Assembly: GCA_964412195.1 (NCBI GenBank)
Contig: CAYPNP010000001.1
Location: 124,001 to 188,000 of the forward strand
DNA from: CAYPNP01 sp964412195
GTDB lineage: Bacteria > Acidobacteriota > JAAYUB01
Length of the DNA: 64,000 bases
Reading direction: 5' to 3'
Part shown: positions 8,775 to 16,781 of the stretch, one piece after another
Numbering within the stretch: the first letter of the stretch is position 1
Layout: each line of letters begins with the position of its first letter
The notes under the pieces: generated by a model
The model's input: the letters and a program-made list of their open reading frames with translations, nothing else
What the model was told of the DNA's origin: nothing
Database searches by the model: none
Position numbers and translations under genes: made by a program

Positions 8775-8904
8775 CCGAACGCTGAACATCGAACGTCGAA
8801 CGCTGAACGTTGAACCGCAACCGGGGAGATCGAACCATTAGATCAAGCGGCGCCCGGTTCCCCGTTCAGCGTTCGAAGTTCGGCGTTCAACGTTCGACGT
8901 TCGG
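8775..8904. repeat. Heptamer word inverted array (YYGAACN), 6+6 units
   Basis: The left arm 8775-8816 is six contiguous heptamers of the form YYGAACN. The right arm 8863-8904 is six more on the opposite strand. The spacer is 46 bases and carries further complementarity (AACCGGGG against GCCCGGTTCCCC). The arms pair imperfectly because each heptamer varies at its first two and last positions. It fills the gap between converging genes ending at 8692 and 8942. Confidence 0.85.
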
Positions 8905-8910
8905 TTTTGA

Positions 8911-8936
8911 CTTCGCGGACTTTGCGCCTTTGCGGT
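8911..8936. repeat. Single arm of the TTTGCGCCTTTGCGG repeat
   Basis: Nearly the same 26-base sequence forms the right arm of the inverted repeat at 13250-13275. Here no partner arm is present. It abuts the isocitrate dehydrogenase stop codon. Confidence 0.6.
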
Positions 8937-8941
8937 TCAAT

Positions 8942-10147
8942 TCACAGCTTCGCTTCCAGCCGCTCCCGGATGGCGTCGATGAAGCCCTCGGTGGTGACGT
9001 GGCCCGACGGCTTGGGGTCGGCCACCAGCGCGAGGTCCTTGGTCATGATGCCGGCCTCGATGGTCTCGATGACCGAGGCCTCGATCTTCTTGGCGAAGGC
9101 GGCCACCTCGGGCGTGCCGTCCAGCTCGCCGCGGTGGGCCAGCGCGCCGGTCCAGGCGAAGATGGTGGCGGTGGAGTTGGTCGACGTGGGCTGCCCCTTC
9201 AGGTGCTGGTAGTAGTGCTTCTGCACGGTGCCGTGGGCGGCCTCGAACTCCATGGGGCCGTCGGGGCTGACCAGCACCGAGGTCATTAGGGCCAGGCTGC
9301 CGTAGCCCGAGGCCAGCATGTCGCTCATGACGTCGCCGTCGTAGTTGAGGCAGGCCCACAGGAAGCCGCCCTCGGTGCGCATCACGCGGGCCACCGCGTC
9401 GTCGATGAGGGTGTAGAAGTACTCGACCCCGGCGGCCTCCAGCTCGGACTGGTGGGCGTCCACCTCCTGTTGAAAGGTCTCCCGGAAGAAGCCGTGGTAC
9501 TTCTTGGAGATGGTGTCCTTGGTGGCAAACCAGAGCGGTACCCGCTCGCTGATGGCGTACTGGATGCAGGCGCGGGCGAAGGAGCGGATGGACTTTTCGG
9601 TGTTGTGGATCCCCTGCAGCACGCCAGGTCCCTTGAAGTCTTGGATCAGCAGGCGCACCGGTTCGCCCCCGCCGGCCGGGGTGAAGACCAGCTCGCCCTT
9701 GCCGGGGCCCGGAACCTGGTACTCGGTGTTCTTGTACACGTCGCCGTAGGCGTGGCGGCCGATGGTGATGGGCTTCTTCCAGGTGCGCACGGTGGGCGGG
9801 ACGTTCCTCACTACGATGGGCTTGCGGAAGACCGTGCCGTCCAGGATGCTTCGGATGGTGCCGTTGGGGCTGGGCAGGGCCGTCTTGAGGTTGTACTCCT
9901 TGACCCGGTCGGCGTTGGCGGTGATGGTGGCGCACTTGACGCCCACGCCGTGCTTCCGGATGGCCTCGGCCGCATCGTGGGTGACCTTGTCGTCGGTGTC
10001 GTCGCGGTGCTTGACGTGGAGATCGTAGTAGAGCAGGTCCACGTCCAGATACGGAAAGATGAGCTTGTCCTTGACCATCTGCCAGATGACCCGGGTCATC
10101 TCGTCGCCGTCCATCTCCACCAGCGGGTTCCTGACCTTGATCTTCAT
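8942..10147 (-). CDS. icd: NADP-dependent isocitrate dehydrogenase (type II)
   Basis: Converts isocitrate to 2-oxoglutarate and CO2 with reduction of NADP in the TCA cycle. The 401-residue length and the N-terminus (KVRNPLVEMDGDEMTRVIW) are those of the eukaryote-like dimeric type II enzymes, not the E. coli type. Visible landmarks are the substrate-binding PNGTIRSILDGTVFR segment, the metal-binding aspartates in YDGDVMSDMLASGYGSL, and the cofactor loop FEAAHGTVQKHYYQH. The GTVQKHY segment is that of NADP-using members. The gene is monocistronic, divergent from the acyl-CoA dehydrogenase operon and convergent with the exported-protein gene. I see no clear promoter in the 221-base divergent gap. 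Confidence 0.96.
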   Translation of the reverse strand: MKIKVRNPLVEMDGDEMTRVIWQMVKDKLIFPYLDVDLLYYDLHVKHRDDTDDKVTHDAAEAIRKHGVGVKCATITANADRVKEYNLKTALPSPNGTIRSILDGTVFRKPIVVRNVPPTVRTWKKPITIGRHAYGDVYKNTEYQVPGPGKGELVFTPAGGGEPVRLLIQDFKGPGVLQGIHNTEKSIRSFARACIQYAISERVPLWFATKDTISKKYHGFFRETFQQEVDAHQSELEAAGVEYFYTLIDDAVARVMRTEGGFLWACLNYDGDVMSDMLASGYGSLALMTSVLVSPDGPMEFEAAHGTVQKHYYQHLKGQPTSTNSTATIFAWTGALAHRGELDGTPEVAAFAKKIEASVIETIEAGIMTKDLALVADPKPSGHVTTEGFIDAIRERLEAKL

Positions 10148-10368
10148 GCCGGTTGCTCCTGCGGAAATTGTGCCCGATCCGTATCAGATGCCGCGCGGGC
10201 GGCCCCGATTCGCGCCCCGTCCGGCGGGCAGCCCGGTCAACCGGGCGGGGCGAAAATATGTATTTTCAAATAAAGATCCATGCTAACATACTCTCCGCGC
10301 AAATCCAAACCGATTGAGGGGTCATCTCAAGAATATTCCGCAGGGCCGCGGGCCGAGGAGGGGAGCCG

Positions 10369-11544
10369 ATGCAGGACTGGGATCTGACGGACGAGCAGCG
10401 GATGATTCGCCAGAACGTCCGGGAATTCGCCGAGGCGGAGATCCGCCCCCGCGCCCGGGAGTTGGACAAGCGCGGCGAGTTCGCGCCGGAGCTGGCCCGC
10501 CAGATGGGCGAGCTGGGGCTCTTCGGCATGACCGTGCCCGAGGAGTACGGCGGGGCCGGCATGGACACCAAGAGCTACATCATCGCCGTGGAGGAGTTGG
10601 CCCGCGTCGACGGTTCCCAGGCGGTGACCGTGGCCGCCGGCAACTCCCTGGGCATCAACCCCCTGTACTACTTCGGCTCCGAGGAGCAGAAGAAGAAGTA
10701 CCTGCCCGAGCTCTGCCGCGGCCCGCGCCACCTCTTCGGTTTCGGCCTGACCGAGCCGGGCTCCGGCAGCGACGCCGCCAGCGCCCGCACCACGGCCTAC
10801 CCGGACGGCGACGACTTTGTCATCAACGGCTCGAAGATCTTCATCACCAATGCCGGCACCGAGCTGACCATCGGCACCATCGTCATGTGCAAGCTGGCGG
10901 ACCGCGACCGGAGCGAGGCCTCCCGCGGTGGCCGGCCAGTCTACGCCTGCCTGCTGGTGGAAAACGGCACCCCTGGCTACACCATCAAGAAGATGGAGGA
11001 CAAGATGCTGTGGAAGTCCTCCAACACCTGCGAGCTGTACTTCGACGACGTCCGCGTGCCGAAGGAGAACCTGCTGGGCGGCGTCGGCGACGGCTTCAAG
11101 ATCATGCTCCGGATCCTGGACGGCGGCCGCCTGTCCATCGCCGCCATGGGGCTGGGCGCGGCGCAGGGCGCCTTCGAGATCGCCCTCCGGTACGCCCAGG
11201 AGCGGGAGCAGTTCGGCCAGCCCATCGCCAAATTCCAGGGGGTGGCTTTCAAATTGGCCGACATGGCCACCGAGATCGAGCACGCCCGCGCCTTCCTGTA
11301 CCGGACCTGCGACCTGCGGGACAAGGGCCTCCCCCACACCCGGGAGTCGGCCATGACCAAGCTGGCCTGCGGCGAGCTGGCCGGGCGGGTCACCGACGCG
11401 GCCATGCAGGTCCTGGGCGGTTACAGCGTCATGCCCGAGTACGAGGTGGAGCGCTACTGGCGCGACCAGCGCATCCTGCAGATCGGCGAGGGCACCTCTG
11501 AGATCCAGCGCCTGATCATCGCCCGCACCCTGGGCTGCCTGTAA
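10369..11544 (+). CDS. Acyl-CoA dehydrogenase, short/branched-chain type
   Basis: A flavoprotein that introduces a 2,3-double bond into an acyl-CoA and passes electrons to ETF. It has 391 residues, the usual length. Flavin and substrate motifs are visible: GFGLTEPGSGSD near residue 125 and QVLGGYSVMPEYEVERYWRD near 350. The likely catalytic base is Glu374 in IGEGTSEIQ. Isovaleryl-CoA dehydrogenases have a non-acidic residue there and use a glutamate elsewhere, so despite its carboxylase neighbours this looks more like a butyryl-, isobutyryl- or 2-methylbutyryl-type enzyme. GAGGGGAGCC precedes the ATG. It is first in an operon with the carboxylase genes; the next gene starts 11 bases downstream. 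Confidence 0.93.
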   Translation: MQDWDLTDEQRMIRQNVREFAEAEIRPRARELDKRGEFAPELARQMGELGLFGMTVPEEYGGAGMDTKSYIIAVEELARVDGSQAVTVAAGNSLGINPLYYFGSEEQKKKYLPELCRGPRHLFGFGLTEPGSGSDAASARTTAYPDGDDFVINGSKIFITNAGTELTIGTIVMCKLADRDRSEASRGGRPVYACLLVENGTPGYTIKKMEDKMLWKSSNTCELYFDDVRVPKENLLGGVGDGFKIMLRILDGGRLSIAAMGLGAAQGAFEIALRYAQEREQFGQPIAKFQGVAFKLADMATEIEHARAFLYRTCDLRDKGLPHTRESAMTKLACGELAGRVTDAAMQVLGGYSVMPEYEVERYWRDQRILQIGEGTSEIQRLIIARTLGCL

Positions 11545-11554
11545 GGGGGTCCGC

Positions 11555-13162
11555 GTGTTCCGCATCGAGAGCCAGGTCCAGACCCAGTCCGAGGACTTCC
11601 AGGCCAACCGGGCCGCCATGGAGGCCAGGCTCGCCGAGTTCCACGAGAAACTGTCGCGCGCCCGCGCCGGCGGCCCGCCCGAGCAGGTGGCCCGGCACAA
11701 GCAGCGCGGCAAGCTCACCGCCCGCGAGCGGCTGGAACGGCTGTTCGACCGGGACACGCCGTTCCTGGAGTTCTCGGCCCTGGCCGCCCACGGCCTGTAC
11801 AACGACGAGGCCCCCGCCGCCGGGATCGTCACCGGCGTCGGCGTGGTCCACGGGCGGGAGGTGCTGGCGGTGGCCAACGACGCCACCGTGAAGGGCGGCA
11901 CCTACTACCCCATGACCATCAAGAAGCACGTCCGGGCCCAGCAGATCGCCCTGGAAAACCGGCTGCCCACCGTCTACCTGGTGGACTCCGGCGGCATCAA
12001 CCTGCCCCACCAGGCGGAGACCTTCCCCGACAAGGACCACTTCGGCAACATTTTCTACAACCAGTCGCGCCTCTCGGCCGAGGGGATCCCCCAGATCGCC
12101 CTGGTGATGGGCTCCTGCACCGCCGGCGGGGCGTACGTGCCGGCGCTGTGCGACGAGGCGGTGATCGTCCGGAAGCAGGGCACCATCTTCATCGGCGGGC
12201 CTCCGCTGGTGAAGGCCGCCACCGGCGAGGAGGTCACCCCCGAGGAGCTGGGCGGCGCCGACGTGCACTGCCGCGTCTCTGGCGTGGCCGACCACTACGC
12301 CCAGGACGACGCGCACTGCCTGGCCATCGCCCGCAACATCCTGGAGAACCTGGACCGGCCGGCGAAGTTCCCGCTGGAGCGATCCGCGCCGGAGGATCCC
12401 CACTATGACCCGGAGGAGTTGCTGGGGATCATCCCGGCCGACCTGCGCCGGCAATTCGACATGCGCGAGGTCATCGCCCGGATCGTCGACGGCAGCCGCT
12501 TCCACGAGTTCAAGCCGCTCTACGCCCCGACCCTGGTGACCGGCTTCGCCCGCATCCACGGCTACCCCGTGGGGATCCTGGCCAACAACGGCGTGCTCTT
12601 CGCCGAGTGCGGCCGCAAGGGCGCCCACTTCATCGAGTTGTGCAGCGGCCGCAAGATCCCGCTGGTCTTCCTGCAGAACATCACCGGCTTCATCGTCGGC
12701 AAGCAGTACGAGCACGGCGGCATCGCCTCCGACGGCGCCAAGATGGTCCACGCCGTGGCCAACGCCCAGGTGCCGAAGTTCACGGTGATCGTGGGCAGCT
12801 CCTACGGCGCCGGCAACTACGCCATGTGCGGCCGCGGCTACCACCCCCGCCAGCTCTGGATGTGGCCCAACAGCAAGATCGCCGTGATGGGCGGCGAGCA
12901 GGCCGCCGGCGTGCTGCTGCAGGTGCGGCAGGCGATCCTGGCCAAGGAAGGGAAGGCCATGACGCCGGCGGAGCAGGAAGAATTCAAGCGGCCGACGCTG
13001 GAGAAGTACGAGCGGGAGTCCAGCGCCTACTTCAGCACGGCACGGCTGTGGGACGACGGCATCATCGATCCGCGCCGCACCCGCGGGACGCTGGCGCTGG
13101 GGATCGCCATGGCCCTGAACGCCCCCATCCCCGAGCAGCGTTTCGGCGTCTTCCGCATGTGA
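11555..13162 (+). CDS. Methylcrotonyl-CoA carboxylase-type beta subunit (carboxyltransferase)
   Basis: Transfers the carboxyl group from carboxybiotin to an acyl-CoA. The start is GTG at 11555, and the ribosome binding site overlaps the preceding stop (TAAGGGGG). The 535-residue sequence matches the methylcrotonyl-type subgroup rather than propionyl-type: VDSGGINLPHQAETFPD, DHFGNIFYNQ and QGTIFIGGPPLVKAATG. The oxyanion-hole loops are GSCTAGGAYVPAL in the N-terminal half and GSSYGAGNYAMCGR in the C-terminal half. Together with the biotin carboxylase and biotin carrier downstream it would form an alpha-beta carboxylase of leucine or related branched-acid breakdown. Substrate choice is inferred from subgroup motifs. 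Confidence 0.93.
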   Translation: MFRIESQVQTQSEDFQANRAAMEARLAEFHEKLSRARAGGPPEQVARHKQRGKLTARERLERLFDRDTPFLEFSALAAHGLYNDEAPAAGIVTGVGVVHGREVLAVANDATVKGGTYYPMTIKKHVRAQQIALENRLPTVYLVDSGGINLPHQAETFPDKDHFGNIFYNQSRLSAEGIPQIALVMGSCTAGGAYVPALCDEAVIVRKQGTIFIGGPPLVKAATGEEVTPEELGGADVHCRVSGVADHYAQDDAHCLAIARNILENLDRPAKFPLERSAPEDPHYDPEELLGIIPADLRRQFDMREVIARIVDGSRFHEFKPLYAPTLVTGFARIHGYPVGILANNGVLFAECGRKGAHFIELCSGRKIPLVFLQNITGFIVGKQYEHGGIASDGAKMVHAVANAQVPKFTVIVGSSYGAGNYAMCGRGYHPRQLWMWPNSKIAVMGGEQAAGVLLQVRQAILAKEGKAMTPAEQEEFKRPTLEKYERESSAYFSTARLWDDGIIDPRRTRGTLALGIAMALNAPIPEQRFGVFRM

Positions 13163-13177
13163 AGGAACAGAAATTGA

Positions 13178-13275
13178 ACCGCAAAGACGCAAAGGGCGCC
13201 AAGGGGAACCACCATTTGGTGTTCGGATTGAAACATTAAACATGGATTTCTTGGCGTTCTTTGCGCCTTTGCGGT
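13178..13275. repeat. Inverted repeat of the CGCAAAGGCGCAAAG family, inside an operon
   Basis: The arms 13178-13203 and 13250-13275 are reverse complements at 23 of 26 positions, with a 46-base AT-richer loop. The core words are GCAAAG and CGCAAAG, ending in CGCCAAG. It lies 16 bases after the carboxyltransferase stop and 12 bases before the biotin carboxylase gene, so both genes must be transcribed through it if they are one operon. Confidence 0.85.
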
Positions 13276-13286
13276 AAGGATTCCTG

Positions 13287-14786
13287 ATGTTCAGAAAGAT
13301 ATTGATCGCGAACCGGGGCGAGATTGCGGTGCGGGTGCTGCGGGCCTGCCGCGAAATGGGCATCCCCGCGGCGGTGGTCTACTCCGAGGCCGACCGCGCC
13401 GCCCGCCACGTCCAGTTGGCCGACGAGGCCGTCTGCGTGGGCCCGCCGCCGGCGGTCCAAAGCTACCTGGACATCGATCGGATCCTCGAAGCCGCTCAGC
13501 GGACGGGGGCCGATGCGGTCCATCCCGGTTACGGCTTCCTGGCGGAGAACCCGGAGTTCGCCGAGCGCTGCGCAGCGGCCGGCCGGGTCTTCATCGGCCC
13601 CACCCCGGCCGCCATGCGCGCCCTGGGCAACAAGGTGGAGGCCCGTCGGCTGGCGCTGGGGCACGGCGTGCCGGTGATCCCGGGCATGACGGTCGCCGCC
13701 GGGACCGACGCCGACTTCGCCGCCCAGGCCCGCGCCATGGGGTACCCGGTCCTCATCAAGGCGGCCGCCGGCGGGGGCGGCAAGGGGATGCGCCGGGTGG
13801 ACGCCGAGACGCAGCTGGCCGAAGCTCTGGCCGGGGCGCGGCGCGAGTCCGCGGCAGCTTTCGGCGACGCCTCGGTCTACCTGGAGAAGCTGATCGAGCG
13901 GCCGCGCCACGTCGAGTTCCAGGTGCTGGCCGACCTGCACGGGGCGGCCCTCCACTTGGGCGAGCGCGAGTGCTCCATCCAGCGGCGGCACCAGAAGATC
14001 ATCGAGGAGACCCCCTCGACGGCCCTCACGCCGGAGCTGCGGGAGCGTATGGGCGCCGCGGCGGTGGCGGTGGTGCTCGCCGCCGGCTACACCAACGCCG
14101 GCACGGTGGAGTTCCTGCTGGCCCCCGACGGCTCGTTCTACTTCCTGGAGATGAACGCCCGGATCCAGGTGGAGCACCCGATCACCGAAATGGCCACCGG
14201 CATCGACCTGGTCCAGGCGCAGGTGCGGCTGGCGGCGGGCGAGCCGCTGCCTTGGAAGCAGGCCGACATCCGGCCCCGCGGGCACGCCCTGGAGTGCCGG
14301 ATCTACTCCGAGAACCCGGCGGACGATTTCCGCCCGGCGGCCGGCGAGATCCTCCTCCTGCGCGAGCCGGCCGGACCGGGCGTGCGGGTCGACAGCGGGA
14401 TCGCCGCCGGCTCGTCGGCCAGCGTCTGGTACGACCCGATCCTGGCCAAGATCATCGCCTGGGGCGGAGACCGCGAGCAGGCCCGCCGGCGGATGGTCCG
14501 GGCGCTGGCGGAGACGGTCGTCCTGGGGATCGAAACGCCGCTGGAGTACCTGCGGGCCGTCCTGGAGCACCCCGAGTTCGTGGCCGGGCGGACCCACACC
14601 GGCTTCCTGGACGAGCACTTCGCCGGCTGGAAACCGGCCGCGGCCACCGAGGAGGAACGGCGGCTGGCCGCCCTCACGGCGGCGCTGGTGAAATTCCACC
14701 AGAGGCCGGCGGCGGGCGCCGCCGGCCCGGGATCCGGCGAGCCGCCCAGCCCCTGGCAGACATTGGGAAAGTGGGAAAACGCATGA
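13287..14786 (+). CDS. Biotin carboxylase (N-terminal part of a split MccA-type alpha subunit)
   Basis: ATP-dependent carboxylation of biotin. The N-terminus FRKILIANRGEIAVRV is the classical biotin carboxylase start. The ATP-grasp signature KAAAGGGGKGM is near residue 160, followed by ERECSIQRRHQKIIEE and EMNARIQVEHPITEM with the catalytic glutamate and arginine. At 499 residues it is longer than a stand-alone AccC (about 450). Its tail reads PSPWQTLGKWEN, which matches the SPW...W linker entering the second half of single-chain methylcrotonyl-CoA carboxylase alpha subunits. The polypeptide stops there; the rest of the alpha subunit is encoded by the next gene. Confidence 0.93.
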   Translation: MFRKILIANRGEIAVRVLRACREMGIPAAVVYSEADRAARHVQLADEAVCVGPPPAVQSYLDIDRILEAAQRTGADAVHPGYGFLAENPEFAERCAAAGRVFIGPTPAAMRALGNKVEARRLALGHGVPVIPGMTVAAGTDADFAAQARAMGYPVLIKAAAGGGGKGMRRVDAETQLAEALAGARRESAAAFGDASVYLEKLIERPRHVEFQVLADLHGAALHLGERECSIQRRHQKIIEETPSTALTPELRERMGAAAVAVVLAAGYTNAGTVEFLLAPDGSFYFLEMNARIQVEHPITEMATGIDLVQAQVRLAAGEPLPWKQADIRPRGHALECRIYSENPADDFRPAAGEILLLREPAGPGVRVDSGIAAGSSASVWYDPILAKIIAWGGDREQARRRMVRALAETVVLGIETPLEYLRAVLEHPEFVAGRTHTGFLDEHFAGWKPAAATEEERRLAALTAALVKFHQRPAAGAAGPGSGEPPSPWQTLGKWENA

Positions 14787-14790
14787 ATCC

Positions 14791-14855
14791 ATTGCGGATT
14801 TCAGATTGCGGATTGGAATCCGAAATCAGAATCCGAAATCCGCAATCCGAAATTC
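14791..14855. repeat. Inverted word array (GCGGATT family) at the split in the carboxylase alpha subunit
   Basis: ATTGCGGATTTC at 14791-14802 is exactly complementary to 14835-14846, and further GCGGATT and GAAATC words pair imperfectly around it up to 14855. The array begins four bases after the biotin carboxylase stop codon and ends just before the AAGAGGTGAG ribosome binding site of the biotin carrier gene. A longer, perfect version of the same repeat lies at 49308-49454. Confidence 0.85.
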
Positions 14856-14866
14856 CAAGAGGTGAG

Positions 14867-15373
14867 ATGCAGTACGAGTTCTTGATTGACGGCCGGCCCA
14901 TCGCCCTGGACCTCGAGCGCCGGGGCGAGGGGGAGTTTGCCGCGCGCTTCGGGACGGAGGTCTGGAAGGTCCATGCCACGACGGTGGATGACCGCACCGT
15001 CGCCTTCCGGCTCGGCGATCAGGTGTATCTGGGATCGTCCGCCGACCGCGGGCCGGAGTGCCACGTGGCGGTGGGCGGACGGCATTTCCACCTCGTGGAC
15101 GCGGCCCGGGCAGACGCGGCGGGCCAGGGGAGCGATCACCGGCAGGCGGAACGCGTCCTGGTCTCGCCCATGCCCGGGACCGTGGTCAAGCTGGCGGTGC
15201 AGCCCGGCGACGCCGTGGAACGGGGGCAGCTCTGCGCGGTGGTGGAGGCGATGAAGATGGAGAACGAACTGCGGGCGGGCTGCCGCGGGACGGTCACGGC
15301 GGTGCGGGTGGCCGAGAAGCAGCAGGTGGCAGGGGGAGCGGTCCTGGTCGAGATCGAGCCGGCGGAAGAATAG
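14867..15373 (+). CDS. Biotin carboxyl carrier protein (C-terminal part of a split alpha subunit)
   Basis: A 168-residue protein carrying the biotin used by the carboxylase. Residues about 1-80 form a beta-rich segment like the BT/linker domain of methylcrotonyl-CoA carboxylase alpha chains. Residues about 96-165 are a biotinyl domain with SPMPGTVVK and the biotinylation motif EAMKM, in which Lys130 is modified. The ATG at 14867 is chosen because AGAGGTGAG directly precedes it; the reading frame is open upstream but without coding character there. The gene follows the biotin carboxylase after an 80-base gap filled by a word array, and completes the set of three carboxylase polypeptides. Confidence 0.9.
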   Translation: MQYEFLIDGRPIALDLERRGEGEFAARFGTEVWKVHATTVDDRTVAFRLGDQVYLGSSADRGPECHVAVGGRHFHLVDAARADAAGQGSDHRQAERVLVSPMPGTVVKLAVQPGDAVERGQLCAVVEAMKMENELRAGCRGTVTAVRVAEKQQVAGGAVLVEIEPAEE

Positions 15374-15415
15374 ACCCTCATGGCATTTCCGGCAGCCGAT
15401 ATCGGCCTTGCCTGC

Positions 15416-15513
15416 GGGGCTCGGGTCTCGGGTCGCGGGTCTGGAAGCGGGAAGATTCTCGTCCTCCTCGAACTGCCAAGCCTCTAGCCTCTAGCCCCGA
15501 GCCCCGAGCCCCG
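15416..15513. repeat. Heptamer word inverted array (GGGTCTC / AGCCCCG)
   Basis: The left arm 15416-15443 holds four heptamers (GGGGCTC, GGGTCTC, GGGTCGC, GGGTCTG). The right arm 15479-15513 holds five (AGCCTCT twice, AGCCCCG three times) that read as CGGGGCT on the other strand. The spacer is 35 bases. It sits between converging genes that stop at 15373 and 15542. Confidence 0.8.
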
Positions 15514-15541
15514 ATGACCGCAGACGGGCCCGAATGGGAAA

Positions 15542-16480
15542 TCACAGGCAGCAATTGCAGAGGATGCGCTCGCGGTCCAGGCCCAGGGCGTCCCACATTT
15601 CGGGCGGCTCCTCGCAGAGGGCCACGGGGCAAAGCGGGCGCAGGCGCTCCACGGCCGGGCGGTACAGCGCGAGGCGGGCGTCCCAGGGGTAGCGGGCCAG
15701 CCCGCCGGGCTCGGCGGGCGGCTCGAGCGCGGAGAAGAGGCCGTCTCGGGAGACCTTCAGCAGGCCCGGCTCGGCGCGCAGGGTGCCCAGGGTGATCCGT
15801 TCGGCCCGGGCCGCGGCGACGGCGGAAACCGTCTCCGTATAGTCGTAACCGGCGATCATGGGGTCGAGGCGCAGCCGGACCCGCCAGCCGGCCTCCCGCA
15901 GCGTGGCGGCGGCGGCGAAGCGCCCGGCGGGCGGCACCGCGCCGGTTTCGTGGAGGGCCGCCGCGTCCGGGTGGTTCACCGAGAACGAGACGACCACGTT
16001 GGCGCAGGGCCGCAACTCCAGGATGGACGCGCACTCCGCCGGCCCGCCCTTGGTCACCAGGAGCAGGGTGTGGGGCCGGCCCCGCGCCTCCGCCTCGGCG
16101 CGGAACACCTCGACAAGGGCGGCCATCAGCGGGCGGCCGTCCTCGAAGGCCAGGCTGTCGGACAGGTTGCCGGAATTCAGGACATAGCTCTCCAGCCCGT
16201 CGCGCCGGATCCAGCGGCGCGCCTCCCGGAGCAGCGCCTCCGTGTTGGTGAACGCGCGCGGGGCGGGCCGGCTCCAGAAGGAGGATTGAAGGTAGCAATA
16301 GTCGCACATGGGCGCGAAGGCGCACCCGTTGGCGTGGGCCAGGACGTGGAAATTGGGGCAGACCGTCCGGGGCGGCGTCGTGCGGAACAGCTCGATGAAG
16401 CGCGACCGGCGCGGGGCCAGGGTTACGGGGGCGGCAGGGCGGGGCGGAGATTTCGGGGTGCGGTTTCCGTCGATTTTCAC
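15542..16480 (-). CDS. SplB-like radical SAM protein
   Basis: A 312-residue protein of the spore photoproduct lyase-like (COG1533-type) radical SAM group. The three cysteines that would bind the 4Fe-4S cluster are Cys53, Cys59 and Cys62 in CAFAPMCDYCYLQ. The spacing is C-x5-C-x2-C, wider than the usual C-x3-C-x2-C. The barrel follows, with LLLVTKGG and VVSFSVNH strands and a LRLDPMIAGYDY segment as in SplB. The C-terminus ends in CNCCL, a possible second metal site. Spore photoproduct lyases repair UV damage in DNA, but most relatives in non-sporulating bacteria are untested, so a DNA repair role is inference. Confidence 0.8.
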   Translation of the reverse strand: MKIDGNRTPKSPPRPAAPVTLAPRRSRFIELFRTTPPRTVCPNFHVLAHANGCAFAPMCDYCYLQSSFWSRPAPRAFTNTEALLREARRWIRRDGLESYVLNSGNLSDSLAFEDGRPLMAALVEVFRAEAEARGRPHTLLLVTKGGPAECASILELRPCANVVVSFSVNHPDAAALHETGAVPPAGRFAAAATLREAGWRVRLRLDPMIAGYDYTETVSAVAAARAERITLGTLRAEPGLLKVSRDGLFSALEPPAEPGGLARYPWDARLALYRPAVERLRPLCPVALCEEPPEMWDALGLDRERILCNCCL

Positions 16481-16572
16481 CCCTTCATTTTGATGTCGGA
16501 GCGGTAGGGATACAAGGGGAATTGTGGGCGAAGTCTTCCGAGGTGACTGTGATCACGGGAAGCCATCCATTT

Positions 16573-16781
16573 CGAGCACGATTACGATGACGATGACAAG
16601 CACGAGTGAACATGTTTCAAGGCACACAACCGGGAAGGGAACGGCACGATCCAGTCGGGGTCGGTATCGGTATCGGAATCGGGGTCGACTCTCGAATCGA
16701 TACCGACACCGATCCCCATGCCGACCCCGATGAGAATGGCAGGCTATTTCCGAGCAAGCATGAGCACGACAATCAGGACGA
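16573..16781. repeat. Nested hexamer word arrays
   Basis: Two word families share this gap. An inner inverted array has five GGNNTC hexamers at 16657-16686 (GGGGTC, GGTATC, GGTATC, GGAATC, GGGGTC) and five on the opposite strand at 16699-16728, with a 12-base loop. It is flanked by an outer, same-strand pair of CGANNA-type hexamer blocks, six units at 16573-16608 (CGAGCA, CGATTA, CGATGA twice, CAAGCA, CGAGTG) and a looser block at 16750-16781. The last block overlaps the stop codon of the leftward phosphatase gene. Nothing else is recognised in 16481-16772. Confidence 0.8.

Noticed and set aside
14750..14866. Extension of the biotin carrier gene upstream through the array
   Set aside because: The frame is open, but it would translate repeat sequence and overlap the biotin carboxylase gene. 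A good ribosome binding site precedes 14867.
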